Shown one piece after another: positions 26,793-36,847 of a stretch of DNA of 64,000 nucleotides. Origin of the DNA: Halomontanus rarus (GTDB taxonomy: Archaea > Halobacteriota > Halobacteria > Halobacteriales > Natrialbaceae); NCBI RefSeq assembly GCF_017357405.1, contig NZ_CP071597.1, positions 3,658,001-3,722,000 on the forward strand, given 5' to 3'. A model generated the notes under the pieces. That model was not told the origin of the DNA. It saw nothing but the letters and a program-made list of their open reading frames with translations, and ran no database searches. The position numbers and the translations under genes are program-made. Position 1 is the stretch's first letter; each line of letters opens with the position of its first letter.

Positions 26793-28619
26793 ATGAGACC
26801 CCGTCGAATCGCCCACATCGCCCGCTGGGAGGTCTCGCGAAGCGCGGGCACCGTCGACCGGAAGACGATTCTCGTCCTCGTCGCGATGGCCCTCGTCGTC
26901 GGCGTCGTCGGCGTCTCCGTCGTCGGAAGCGGCGCCGGACTCGAGGACGACCTCTATCGCGTCGGCGTCGACGGTCGCGTCGACGGGGCCGGTTCGAACC
27001 CCTACGTCGACGTCGTCGAGGCGAGCCCGCAGTTCACCCTCGTGGAGACGACCGCCGCCGAGTTCGCTTCCGGCGACAGCGATGCGGACGTGTTCACCGG
27101 CGGTCCGGGACATCTCAGGTCGGACGGCTCGACGAAGGGTGACGCCGCTCACGCGGCGTTCCGCGACGCGATCGATCGGTACAACCACGAACTGATGGAC
27201 GCCGAAGTCGACGAGGACGCCGCCTATCCCGTCCGCGTGAGCGTCCGGTACCAGCAACGCGACCTCGCCGACCCGCCCGGATCCGGCGGGGATCGGCCCG
27301 ACGCGGGCGGTTCTGCCGGTGACGGTTCGGACGGCTCGAGCGACGGGAGCGGCGGATTCGACGACCCCAGTTTCGGCGACGACTCGAGCGGCGCAGCCAG
27401 TGCGGAACGCGACGACTCGAGACTCCGGATCCCCGACGTCGGCGGCGGCTCGCTCGGCGAGAGCGTCGACGCGGGCACGCCCGGCGCGATCTCGCCGCCG
27501 TTTCCCTTCCAGTCGCTGGTGCTCGCCTTCCTGTTCGTCGTCCCGATGAACTTCGTCATCCAGGCCTACGGCAGCACGATCATGGACGAGCGGATCAAGC
27601 GCCGCGGGGAACTCCTGCTCGTCGCACCGATCACCAGTACCGAAATCGTCGCGGGGAAGACGCTGCCCTATCTGGTAGGCGTGGTGGCGATCGCGGCGGT
27701 GATCACGGGGGTGATCGAGGGCGGCCCGCTCTCGGTCCTCGCCGCCCTCCCGATCGCGCTCTTGTTCCTGGCGGCGACGTTCGTCAGCGCCTTGCTCGCC
27801 CGGTCGTTCAAGGAGTTGACGTTCGTCACCGTCGCGATCTCCGTCTTCCTGACGACGTACACCTTCGTCCCGGCGATCTTCACCGACGTGACGCCGATCG
27901 CGCTGATCTCACCGCTGACGCTGATCGTGATGGATTTGCAGGGGGAAACCGCGACGCTCGGCGAGTACCTCTTCTCGACGGGCGCGTTCTACCTCGGCGC
28001 GACGGTCCTGTTCGCCCTCGGAATCGGCATCTACCGGGAGGAGGACCTGTTCACGCAGAAGCCGATTCCGGCGAAAGTCCTCGACGCTCTCGCCGGGCGG
28101 ATCCGCGGCTATCGACACGTTCCGCTGCTGTCGATCCTGTTCATCCCGTTCGTCTTCGTCGGCCAATTGCTCGCGGTCGCGTTGCTGTTCGCACTGCCGA
28201 CTCACCTCGCGTTGCCGGTTCTCTTCGTCGTCGTTTCGGTCCTCGAGGAACTCGCCAAGAGCGTCCACGTCTACGCCGGGTTCGCCCGCTCGCGCTTCGA
28301 GGCGTCGCTGGGCACCGCCGTCGTCGTCGGAACCCTCGCCGGGGCCGGCTTCTTCGTCGGCGAGAAGCTCACGCACGTCGTCCAGTTCGTCGGCCTCCCC
28401 GATCTCGAGGTCGGACTGGCCGCGTTCGGACCGGCGCTGTCGGCCGAGCCGCTGGTGCTCGCCGTCCTCTTCGTCGTTCCGCTGGTGCTCCACTCCGTCA
28501 CCGCGGTTATCTCCGCGGTCGGGGCGAGTCGCGGGCGAACCCAGTACGCGCTGGCGTTCACCGCCGCCGTGCTGGTTCACACCGGCTACAATCTGGGGGT
28601 GATCGGGCTTGTCTCGTGA
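26793..28619 (+). CDS. ABC-2 permease fused to a PrsW-like intramembrane protease domain
   Basis: A 608-residue membrane protein. Start at the ATG at 26793 (MRPRRIAHIARWEV); the open frame upstream is the hexamer spacer. Residues 25-47 form the first helix, followed by an external domain with a Gly/Ser/Asp-rich linker (to about 235). Next is an ABC-2 permease core (NFVIQAYGSTIMDERIKRRGELLLVAPITSTEIVAGK). The C-terminal 150 residues carry the four motifs of PrsW-type peptidases: EELAK at 485-489, GEKLTH at 523-528, His567 in LVLHSVTAV, and HTGYN at 596-600. ABC permease-protease fusions (CPBP type) are known for NatB-like systems. Substrate is unknown. Confidence 0.8.
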   Translation: MRPRRIAHIARWEVSRSAGTVDRKTILVLVAMALVVGVVGVSVVGSGAGLEDDLYRVGVDGRVDGAGSNPYVDVVEASPQFTLVETTAAEFASGDSDADVFTGGPGHLRSDGSTKGDAAHAAFRDAIDRYNHELMDAEVDEDAAYPVRVSVRYQQRDLADPPGSGGDRPDAGGSAGDGSDGSSDGSGGFDDPSFGDDSSGAASAERDDSRLRIPDVGGGSLGESVDAGTPGAISPPFPFQSLVLAFLFVVPMNFVIQAYGSTIMDERIKRRGELLLVAPITSTEIVAGKTLPYLVGVVAIAAVITGVIEGGPLSVLAALPIALLFLAATFVSALLARSFKELTFVTVAISVFLTTYTFVPAIFTDVTPIALISPLTLIVMDLQGETATLGEYLFSTGAFYLGATVLFALGIGIYREEDLFTQKPIPAKVLDALAGRIRGYRHVPLLSILFIPFVFVGQLLAVALLFALPTHLALPVLFVVVSVLEELAKSVHVYAGFARSRFEASLGTAVVVGTLAGAGFFVGEKLTHVVQFVGLPDLEVGLAAFGPALSAEPLVLAVLFVVPLVLHSVTAVISAVGASRGRTQYALAFTAAVLVHTGYNLGVIGLVS

Positions 28620-29712
28620 GACCGAGACGACGGGTTCGGAGTCGTCCACTGCGAGCGCGCAGGCTCGGCTAGCGATCGTCCGTCGCGAACTCGCCTCGCT
28701 GCGATCGGAGAAGACGATCGTCCTCGCGATCGCGATCCAGCTGTTCATCGCGATGTTCTCCTCGTTTCTGGTCGTCGGTCTCGTCTCCCTGTACGACCCC
28801 GGCAGCGTCGACGGCTACGAAACCACCGTCGCCGTCACCGGCGACGACACCGACGAACTCCTCGCGGCCGCGAACGAACAGGAGGGCCTCGAGACCCGCG
28901 CCTACGCCGACCGCGGTCGGGCGTACGCCGCCTTCGACGACGGCTCCGTCGCCGCCGTCCTCGACGCCAGCCGCGACGCGGAGGACCGACTCGCCGTCAG
29001 GGTGACGGCCCCGGACGAGGGGATCGGCACCACGCTCCTGATCGTCCAGCTTCGCGACGCGCTCGAGTCCGTCGAACACCACGAGCGGCGGGTCAACGCC
29101 GAGGCCGGCAGACTCGAGTCCGCGCCGCTCGCGTTGCCGGGGGCGGCGGGGTCGAGTCCGTACTTCGGCTTCACCTACACGATACTGATTCCGCTGCTGT
29201 GCTTCCTGCCGGTGTTCATCAGCGGCTCGATCGCCGTCGACTCGCTGATCGAGGAACGCCAGCGGGCCACGCTGGAACTGCTCCGAGTCGCCCCGCTCTC
29301 ACTCGCGGACGTCGTCGACGCGAAACTCGTCGCGACGGCGGCGCTGGCGCCGATTCAAGCTGCGGTCTGGCTGGTGTTGCTCGCGGTCAACGGGACGCCG
29401 ATCGTGCACCCGTCGGCGCTCGTGATCCTCGTCGCCGCCCTCGCCGTGCTCGTCGTCGGACTCGGACTGGCCGTCGCGCTCACCTCGCCCGACCGGCGGC
29501 AGGCCCAGTTGCTCTATTCGGGGACCCTCGTCGGGGCGCTGGTCGTCGCCAGCGTGCTCCCGGAGCACCCCGCGAACACCGTCGCCAAGTTCGCCGTCGG
29601 CAGCGCGACGACGACGACCTGGCTGCTGCTCGCCGTCTACTGCGCGCTCGGAATCGCGGCCTTCCTCGCGCTCCGAGCCGGCGTGGAGCGATTGAATCCG
29701 GACGTACTCTGA
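28609..29712 (+). CDS. ABC-2 type transporter permease
   Basis: The second permease of the exporter, 367 residues. The start appears to be TTG at 28609, overlapping the end of the preceding gene (stop at 28617-28619); no ATG or GTG lies before the first helix. The layout is N-terminal cytoplasmic segment, helix at about 42-62, an external domain to about 175, then five helices. The permease signature is SIAVDSLIEERQRATLELLRVAPLSLADVVDAKL. It pairs with the fused permease to form the heterodimeric membrane domain; what is exported is not evident. Confidence 0.82.
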   Translation: MSRETETTGSESSTASAQARLAIVRRELASLRSEKTIVLAIAIQLFIAMFSSFLVVGLVSLYDPGSVDGYETTVAVTGDDTDELLAAANEQEGLETRAYADRGRAYAAFDDGSVAAVLDASRDAEDRLAVRVTAPDEGIGTTLLIVQLRDALESVEHHERRVNAEAGRLESAPLALPGAAGSSPYFGFTYTILIPLLCFLPVFISGSIAVDSLIEERQRATLELLRVAPLSLADVVDAKLVATAALAPIQAAVWLVLLAVNGTPIVHPSALVILVAALAVLVVGLGLAVALTSPDRRQAQLLYSGTLVGALVVASVLPEHPANTVAKFAVGSATTTTWLLLAVYCALGIAAFLALRAGVERLNPDVL

Positions 29713-29853
29713 CCGCGAGCGTCGGTGAGCCGTCGAACGGGCACAGACTTTCGGACTCTCGGAATCGATGCGTCCTGGCGCGGCGACGATTCGCTATCCA
29801 AATCACCGGCTCACGTAGCCTTTTGTCACGGTCTCGCATAGTCATCTCCGGAC

Positions 29854-30828
29854 ATGGAGTACACCACCCTCGGAGACACCGGCATGGAGGTCAGCCGCAT
29901 CTGTCTGGGCTGTATGAGCTTCGGCTCGAGCGACTGGCGCGAGTGGGTTCTCGGCAAGGACGAGAGCCGGGAGATCATCGACCGGGCGCTCGACCTGGGA
30001 ATCAACTTTTTCGACACGGCGAACGTCTACTCGCAGGGCGAGAGCGAACGGATCCTCGGGAACGCGCTCGAGGGAACTGACCGCGAGGAACTCGTCGTCG
30101 CCACCAAAGTCTATGGCGAGATGGGAGACGGACCGAATCGGAGTGGCCTCTCGCGAAAGGCGATCGAACAGGAACTGGAGGCCTCGCTCGACCGGCTGGG
30201 GATGGACACGATCGATCTCTACCAGACCCACCGCTGGGATTACGACGCGCCGATCGCGGAGACGCTGTCGACGCTCGACGACGCCGTCCGTCGGGGCGAC
30301 GTCCGATACGTCGGAACGTCCTCGCAGTGGGCCCACCAGTTTTCGGAGGCGTTACACACCAGCGATCTGCTCGGTCTCGAGCGGTTCGTCACCATGCAGA
30401 ACCACTACAACCTCGTTTATCGGGAGGAGGAACGGGAGATGCTGCCGCTGTGTGCGAGCGAGAAAATCGGCGTGATTCCGTGGTCGCCGCTGGCTCGCGG
30501 TTACCTCACCCGCCCCCACGAGGAGATCGACGCGACGAAACGCGGGGAGACGGAAGACCACATGTACGACCACCCCTACCGCGACGGCGGGGGGAAGGAG
30601 ATCAACGAGCGCGTCGCGGAACTCGCCGACGAGAAGGACGTCACGATGGCCCAGATCGCCCTCTCGTGGCTCCTCCATCAGGACTGGGTCGACGCCCCCA
30701 TCGTCGGAACGACGAGCGTCGAGCACTTAGAGGACGCCGTGGAGGCGCTCGACATCTCGCTCTCGGAGTCGGAGCAGGAGTATCTCGAGGAGCCGTACGA
30801 GCCGGTTCCGGTGTCGGGGCACAACTGA
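29854..30828 (+). CDS. Aldo/keto reductase
   Basis: An NADPH-dependent oxidoreductase of 324 residues with a TIM-barrel fold. The catalytic tetrad is visible: Asp and Tyr in FFDTANVYSQGESERILG, Lys in VVATKVYGEMG, His in YQTHRWDYD. The family pattern GVIPWSPLARGYLT and the C-terminal nucleotide site PIVGTTSVEHLEDAV are present. Similar to YhdN/AKR11-type reductases of general substrate range. It precedes the RNase P/proteasome cluster but is probably unrelated to it. Confidence 0.9.
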   Translation: MEYTTLGDTGMEVSRICLGCMSFGSSDWREWVLGKDESREIIDRALDLGINFFDTANVYSQGESERILGNALEGTDREELVVATKVYGEMGDGPNRSGLSRKAIEQELEASLDRLGMDTIDLYQTHRWDYDAPIAETLSTLDDAVRRGDVRYVGTSSQWAHQFSEALHTSDLLGLERFVTMQNHYNLVYREEEREMLPLCASEKIGVIPWSPLARGYLTRPHEEIDATKRGETEDHMYDHPYRDGGGKEINERVAELADEKDVTMAQIALSWLLHQDWVDAPIVGTTSVEHLEDAVEALDISLSESEQEYLEEPYEPVPVSGHN

Positions 30829-30903
30829 CCGTCGAGGGCCGTCGACCATGGCTGACCACCGGGAGTCGCAACCACCAAGTCCTCACCCCGAGTTCGCTCG
30901 AGT

Positions 30904-31608
30904 ATGTACGAGGCCGTCCACGCAGCGCCCGACGGCGACAGTAGCGTCGCACGGTTGGCGGCGACCGCCGCCGACTACGGGTTCGAGGGCGTGGTCGTGC
31001 GCAATCACTCGGACGCTCGAGCGGCGTACGACGCCGAGGAAATCCGTGAGACGTCCGGTATCGACGTGGTCGAAGGCGTCGAGATCCGTGCCGGCGACCG
31101 GCGGAGCGCGAGCGGTTCCGTCGGCAACCTCCGCACGTCCAACACGCTCGTCGCCGTCCACGGCGGAACGAACGCCCTGAATCGCTTCGCCGTCGAGACC
31201 GACAGAGTGGACGTCCTCGCCCACCCGATGACCGAGAGCGGCGACTTCAACCACGTGCTGGCGAAAGCTGCCGCCGACAACGGCGTTCGCATCGAGTTCT
31301 CCTTCGCCCCGGTACTCCGGGCCAGCGGCGGCTATCGGGTCCGGGCGCTCCAGTCGCTGCGAAAACTCCGGGAACTCGTCGAGTACTACGACGTCCCCTA
31401 CGTCGTCAGCGCCGACCCGACCTCTCACCTCGAGCTTCGCGCGCCCCGAGAGCTGTGCGCCCTCGGCGAGGAGATCGGGTTCTCGCGCGAGTGGATCGAG
31501 ACGGGGTTGAGAGAGTGGGGACGGCTGGCCGAGCGCAATCGCCGGATCCAGTCCGAGTCTTTCATTGAGCCCGGGGTCGAACGTGGGCGGTATGAAAAAG
31601 ACCGTTGA
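30904..31608 (+). CDS. rnp3: Ribonuclease P protein component 3 (Rpp30)
   Basis: A protein subunit of RNase P, which removes 5' leaders from pre-tRNAs. The 234-residue sequence has the TIM-barrel PHP-like pattern of Rpp30: VVVRNHSD, GVEIRAGD, VDVLAHPM, VRIEFSFAPVLR, YVVSADPTSHLELRAPREL. Its end overlaps the next gene (methyltransferase ATG at 31592). Start of the archaeal rnp3-methyltransferase-rnp2-psmA-sdo1 cluster. Confidence 0.92.
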   Translation: MYEAVHAAPDGDSSVARLAATAADYGFEGVVVRNHSDARAAYDAEEIRETSGIDVVEGVEIRAGDRRSASGSVGNLRTSNTLVAVHGGTNALNRFAVETDRVDVLAHPMTESGDFNHVLAKAAADNGVRIEFSFAPVLRASGGYRVRALQSLRKLRELVEYYDVPYVVSADPTSHLELRAPRELCALGEEIGFSREWIETGLREWGRLAERNRRIQSESFIEPGVERGRYEKDR

Positions 31609-32212
31609 AGAACACGCGGCTCGGTTCGACGAGCAGGCGGCCGACTACGACGAGTCCAAGCCCGACGAGTACCACGCGTGCGCGAATCTGGTTATCGAAC
31701 ACGCTGGGCCCACCGGCGACGACATCGTCCTCGATCTCGGTACCGGAACGGGCGCCATCGCGCTGGCGCTCGCCCCCGACGCGAAACGGGTCGTCGGCCG
31801 CGACATCAGCGAGGGAATGATGGAGGAAGCACAGGAGAAAGCCGACGAGCAGGGTCTCGAGAACCTCGAGTTCGCCTACGGAACCTTTCGCGAACCCGAG
31901 TACGACGGCCCGGCCGATATCGTGACGTCGAACTTCGCGATGCACCACCTCTCGGACGAGGAAAAACGGGAGGCGATCGACGTCATCGCCGCCCTCGAGC
32001 CCCGAAAGTTCGTTCTCGGCGACGTGATGTTCTTCGGCGAGCCGGACCCGGACGCGCCGTTTTACGGTCCGGAAGTCGACGATCCCGCGACGGTGGGCGT
32101 CCTCGCCGACGCGCTCACCGACGCCGGGTTCTCCCTGACGGCCGTCGAACGCGTCCACGATCAGGTCGGGGTGCTCGTCGCCGAGCGCCGGCGCGCGTCG
32201 GTCGAAGAGTAG
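31592..32212 (+). CDS. Class I SAM-dependent methyltransferase
   Basis: A 206-residue methyltransferase; the ATG at 31592 overlaps the end of rnp3 by 17 nt. Motif I is VLDLGTGTGAIALAL near residue 46, with RDISEGMMEEAQ (motif II) and VTSNFAMHHL (motif IV). Substrate unknown. A methyltransferase at this place between the two RNase P genes is common in haloarchaea, so it may act on RNA or ribosome components, but that is inference from position only. Confidence 0.85.
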   Translation: MKKTVEEHAARFDEQAADYDESKPDEYHACANLVIEHAGPTGDDIVLDLGTGTGAIALALAPDAKRVVGRDISEGMMEEAQEKADEQGLENLEFAYGTFREPEYDGPADIVTSNFAMHHLSDEEKREAIDVIAALEPRKFVLGDVMFFGEPDPDAPFYGPEVDDPATVGVLADALTDAGFSLTAVERVHDQVGVLVAERRRASVEE

Positions 32213-32258
32213 ACGGTGACCGCGAACGAGTGACCAAATAGCGACTCTCCCACACCGA

Positions 32259-32612
32259 ATGAAACACCTCCCCAAACACATCCGGCCGCGGTGGCGGTAT
32301 CTGGTCGTCAGCCTCGAGACTCGTTCGGACGCCGTCGGGCGACGGGCGTTCCAGCGCGAGCTCTGGTACGCCGGGCAGAACCTGCTGGGCGATCCGGGGA
32401 GCGCGGACGCCGATCTGTCGGTCGTCCGATTCGAGTTCGACGACGCCACCGGCACCGGCGAGGCGGTCGTCAAAGTTCGCCGGGGGGAGGAAGACCGATC
32501 CCGCGCGGCGGTCGCCTGCGTCGACGAGGTCGACGGCGCACCGGTCGGCGTCTGCGTCCGCGGGATCAGCGGCACGATCCGCGCCGCCGTCGAAAAGCAC
32601 TCCCGAACCTGA
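32259..32612 (+). CDS. rnp2: Ribonuclease P protein component 2 (Pop5)
   Basis: A 117-residue protein with the Pop5 opening MKHLPKHIRPRWRYLVVSLET, then AFQRELWYAGQNLLGD, and GEAVVKVRRGEEDRSRAAVAC with CVRGISGTIRAA at the end. It partners Rnp3 in the archaeal RNase P holoenzyme and sits 46 bp downstream of the methyltransferase. Confidence 0.92.
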   Translation: MKHLPKHIRPRWRYLVVSLETRSDAVGRRAFQRELWYAGQNLLGDPGSADADLSVVRFEFDDATGTGEAVVKVRRGEEDRSRAAVACVDEVDGAPVGVCVRGISGTIRAAVEKHSRT

Positions 32613-32843
32613 CGGTCTCGCAAAGCTCGCCGATACCCCGTTCGCGGACTATCAATCTTGGCTTACAGGACACCGAATAGCGGGAAGAAAACTATTTAGG
32701 ACGCCACGGGCAAGTTTCGGGAGAGAGAAACGTCGTGTTCGAGACCGCTGACCGAGTCGTCGTCGAGCGAATGGAACTAGATTACCAGACGTCCGACTCG
32801 ATGACGCGTTCGGACACGATAGACCTCGATTTACCGTGATACT

Positions 32844-33614
<771 letters not shown>

Positions 33615-33794
33615 CGACCGCCGGTCCGAATCGAGCGTCGATCTCGGATAGCTCCACCCCCTTCGACTCGGGCTGTTTTCGACACCCGAACACCGTCCTC
33701 GAGTAACGTCTCTCGTCGTCGACACTCACCACCGGTCGCCACGAGACGACCGGTTCGAGGAGACTCGAGAGACGCGACCGATCGCAGGAAAGGT

Positions 33795-33801
33795 CTTTTA
33801 C
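33795..33801 (+). promoter_or_regulatory. TATA box of sdo1
   Basis: CTTTTAC centred about 27 bp before the ATG at 33824; suggests that sdo1 can be transcribed separately from psmA as a leaderless mRNA. Confidence 0.45.
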
Positions 33802-33823
33802 CCGCCCCCTGCTATCCCCAGTC

Positions 33824-34549
33824 ATGATATCGCTCGACGAGGCGGTGACGGCGCGACTCGAGTCCCACGGGGCGCGCTTCGAAGTGTTAGTCGACCCGGA
33901 CGCAGCGCTCGCGATCAAGCGCGACGAGTTCGACGGCGACCTTGAGGAGGTCATCGCCGCCGAGGACGTCTTCGAGGACGCCTCTCGCGGCGATCGACCC
34001 GCCGAGAACGACCTCGAGACGGTCTTCGACACGACCGACCCACTCGAGATTATCCCGGAGGTCATCAAACGGGGGGAGATCCAGATCACGGCCGATCAGC
34101 GCCGCGAAATGCAAGAACAGAAGCGAAAGCAGTTGATCAACCAGATCACCAGAAATGCGGTGAACCCCCAGATGGACAACGCGCCCCACCCACCCGAGCG
34201 AATCGAGAACGCTCTCGAGGAGGCCGGGTTCACGGTCGACCCCATGGAACCCGTCGGCGAGCAGGTCGACGAGGCGCTCGACGACCTGCGGCCGATCATC
34301 CCGATCCGGTTCGAAGAGGTGACGGTCGCGGTCCAGATCCCGCCTGAGTACGCCGGCAGCGCGCAGGCGAAGATCCGACAGTACGGCGACCTCGAGAACG
34401 AGGAGTGGCAAGCCGACGGATCGTGGGTCGGCGTCCTCACATTCCCCGCCGGGCTCCAGAACGACTTCTACGACGTCGTCAACGAGAACACCAGCGGCGA
34501 GGCAGAGACGCGGATCGTCAGCGATAAAGACGAGTTGAGCACGCGCTGA
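33824..34549 (+). CDS. sdo1: Ribosome maturation factor Sdo1 (SBDS family)
   Basis: A 241-residue SBDS protein involved in maturation of the large ribosomal subunit. The first domain has MISLDEAVTARLESHGARFEVLVDPDAAL, and the second IIPEVIKRGEIQITADQRREMQEQKR with the conserved INQITRNAVNPQ. The third ferredoxin-like domain ends with VVNENTSGEAETRIVS. All three SBDS domains are present. The gene completes the RNase P-proteasome cluster. Confidence 0.93.
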   Translation: MISLDEAVTARLESHGARFEVLVDPDAALAIKRDEFDGDLEEVIAAEDVFEDASRGDRPAENDLETVFDTTDPLEIIPEVIKRGEIQITADQRREMQEQKRKQLINQITRNAVNPQMDNAPHPPERIENALEEAGFTVDPMEPVGEQVDEALDDLRPIIPIRFEEVTVAVQIPPEYAGSAQAKIRQYGDLENEEWQADGSWVGVLTFPAGLQNDFYDVVNENTSGEAETRIVSDKDELSTR

Positions 34550-34613
34550 AGAGTTGTGTGCGATCGGTCTCGAGACGAAAACGCAAAAAACGAACCGCGC
34601 GACGACCGTTCGA

Positions 34614-34919
34614 TTATCCGCGACGGAACCCGACGAAGAAGCCGCCGGTGAACCCGGCACCGACCGAGAGCGTCGAAATAATCGTCTCGAGATAGGTCGG
34701 ATCGGCGTGTTCGCCCGCACTGATCAACCCGGCACTCAGTGCATCCCAGTCAACGATGAGGATTCCTCGTGATTCGAGGTATCGAAAGACCACGAGCTGG
34801 AGTCCGATGATCACCGCGATGAGTTTCGCGATTTTCTTGGCGGCGAACCCCATGACGAGGCCGATCGCGGCCCCGCCACCGACCTCGAGACCCAGTGTGG
34901 TTGGATCGACGTTTACCAT
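34614..34919 (-). CDS. FUN14 family membrane protein
   Basis: A small membrane protein of about 101 residues from the ATG at 34919 (MVNVDPTTLG); ATGs at 34931 and 34940 are alternatives, but a minus-strand TATA box at 34941-34948 fits a leaderless start at 34919 best. It has the FUN14 pattern: Gly-rich helix GGGAAIGLVMGFAAKKIAKLIAVIIGLQLV, then a loop and a last helix SVGAGFTGGFFVGFRRG. Function in archaea is unknown. Confidence 0.8.
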   Translation of the reverse strand: MVNVDPTTLGLEVGGGAAIGLVMGFAAKKIAKLIAVIIGLQLVVFRYLESRGILIVDWDALSAGLISAGEHADPTYLETIISTLSVGAGFTGGFFVGFRRG

Positions 34920-34940
34920 GTTCGTACTCATTAGAATCAA

Positions 34941-34948
34941 TTGATAAG
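34941..34948 (-). promoter_or_regulatory. TATA box of the FUN14 gene
   Basis: CTTATCAA on the minus strand, about 26 bp from the ATG at 34919, which supports that start codon. Confidence 0.45.
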
Positions 34949-35368
34949 ACCTTTGTGGTGACGAGACTGTCAGTTCGTCGGAGCGGAATCGCCACGGGAT
35001 TCAAGTCGTCCCGTGTCCTATCGGTGAACATGTGTCTCGAATGCCCAAGAGAGGTGATTGACCGGCATCTTTAGTGCTGGTGAGAGTGTGGGAGTCTTTC
35101 TGACCGATCGGTTCAGTCGTCGATCGACGCAGGGTGTCGGTAGTGTCCACGCCGTCGCGTCTGCGGGTTCGCGTTTCCGTCTGCGTTTTCGGTTCCGAGT
35201 GCGTCCTCGTCCTCATCCTCGTTCTCGTCCACGTTTACGCTCGCGTTCGCGTTCGCGTCCACGTCAACGTCTCCGAACCCCGACTGAACGGTTCACCGAC
35301 CGGCGGATCGAAAGCCGGCGACAGCCCCTCTCCAACACACGACCCGAGTCACAGCTACATTCACATTC
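34949..35368. other. 420-bp divergent gap (FUN14 / hflX) with hexamer-rich segment
   Basis: No gene seen. The left third holds the FUN14 promoter. From about 35160 to 35275 the sequence is a pyrimidine/CG hexamer-rich array (units such as CGTTTC, CTCGTC, GCGTTC, CGTCCA) that stays open in several frames but resembles no protein. No clear TATA box for hflX was found within 50 bp of its ATG. Confidence 0.6.
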
Positions 35369-36667
35369 ATGAGAGCGATCATCGCAAAGCGCGTCGATTC
35401 CGGAACGCCAGACACGACGGAGATCAAAGACCTCGCGGAGGCCGCAGGATACGATGTCGTCGGTGAGATTACCCAGTCGCGGAAAGCGGACGCCGCCCTC
35501 CAGATCGGGGAGGGGAAGGCGAACGAACTCGCCAGAAAAGTCGAGATGGCCGACGTGACGACCGTCATCTTCGACAATCGGCTCGGACCCTACCAGCGGT
35601 ACAACCTCGGCCAGATACTACCGGACGGCGTCGAAGTCATCGACCGGTTCACGCTGATCCTCGAAATCTTCGGCCAGCGCGCCCAGACCCGAAAGGCGCA
35701 GTTGCAGGTCGAACTGGCGGAACTTCGCTACGAGTTGCCCCGCGTCGAGGCCAAATCGAGTCTGGCCAAACGCGACGAACGGCCCGGATTCATGGGGCTC
35801 GGCGAGTACGACGAGAGCCGCGAACAGGACATCAAGGCCCAGATCAGCCGGCTCACGGACGAACTCGAGCAGATCGAGCAGACCGAGGAGCACCGCCGCG
35901 AACGACGTCGAGCCTCCGGGTTCGATCTGGTCGCACTGGCCGGGTACACCAACGCCGGCAAATCGACGCTCATGCGCCAGCTCGCCTCCGACCTCGACGT
36001 CGACGAGAACGAGGACCTCCACGAGGACCTCGATGCCACCGCGGAGTCCCAGGACAAACTGTTCACGACGCTGGGTACGACGACGCGCCGAGCGGAGATC
36101 GAACCGCGAAACGTCTTGCTGACGGATACGGTCGGGTTCGTCAGCGACCTTCCCCACTGGCTGGTCGAGTCGTTCAAGTCCACGCTCGATTCCGTGTATC
36201 GGGCCGACCTCGTCTTGCTCGTCGTCGACGTCAGCGAGCCGGTCGACGAGATCCACGAGAAGCTCGTCACCTGTCACGACACCCTCTACGAGCGCAACGA
36301 GGCCCCGATCGTCACCGTGTTGAACAAGATCGATCGCGTGAGCGAGGACGAACTCGAGGAGAAACGACGGGCGCTCTCGGCGCTCGCGCCGAACCCGGTC
36401 ACCGTCAGCGCCCAGACGGGGACGAACGTCGAGCAACTCCGTGACCGGATCGACGCCGAACTGCCCGACTGGGAGCACGAGCGGCTGGTGTTGCCGATGA
36501 CCGACGACACGATGAGCCTCGTCTCCTGGATTCACGACCACGCCAACGTCGAAGACGTCTCCTACGGTGACGACGACGTGCTCGTCTCGTTCGAGGCGCG
36601 TCCGGCCGTGATCTCGCAGGCGCGTTCTCGCGCGAGCGAGCTGTCGGCGGTGCCGGAGTCGGCCTGA
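35369..36667 (+). CDS. hflX: GTPase HflX
   Basis: A ribosome-associated GTPase of 432 residues. The HflX N-terminal domain comes first (DAALQIGEGKANELARK, VIFDNRLGPYQRYNL), then a coiled-coil linker with the Gly-rich GFMGLGEYDESREQDI. The G domain has G1 GYTNAGKST near residue 191, G3 DTVGFVSDLP and G4 NKIDRV. HflX rescues or splits stalled ribosomes in bacteria. Complete in length. Confidence 0.93.
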   Translation: MRAIIAKRVDSGTPDTTEIKDLAEAAGYDVVGEITQSRKADAALQIGEGKANELARKVEMADVTTVIFDNRLGPYQRYNLGQILPDGVEVIDRFTLILEIFGQRAQTRKAQLQVELAELRYELPRVEAKSSLAKRDERPGFMGLGEYDESREQDIKAQISRLTDELEQIEQTEEHRRERRRASGFDLVALAGYTNAGKSTLMRQLASDLDVDENEDLHEDLDATAESQDKLFTTLGTTTRRAEIEPRNVLLTDTVGFVSDLPHWLVESFKSTLDSVYRADLVLLVVDVSEPVDEIHEKLVTCHDTLYERNEAPIVTVLNKIDRVSEDELEEKRRALSALAPNPVTVSAQTGTNVEQLRDRIDAELPDWEHERLVLPMTDDTMSLVSWIHDHANVEDVSYGDDDVLVSFEARPAVISQARSRASELSAVPESA

Positions 36668-36816
36668 TACGAATTGCAGTACCGATGTACGATGTAATCG
36701 CAACCGACCTGCGGTTTCACCGGAACTGATCGACGGGAGACCGTCTAACCGTTCGTTTTCTTCGCCCGTTCCGTATCCGCTCTCCGGTTCGCCGACGAAC
36801 CGACGTAATCCCTATC

Positions 36817-36824
36817 TTATAAAT
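36817..36824 (+). promoter_or_regulatory. TATA box of the thiolase operon
   Basis: TTATAAAT centred 28 bp before the ATG at 36848; leaderless transcript expected. Confidence 0.6.
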
Positions 36825-36847
36825 CGCTGACCCGAGTCTGTGGGAGC

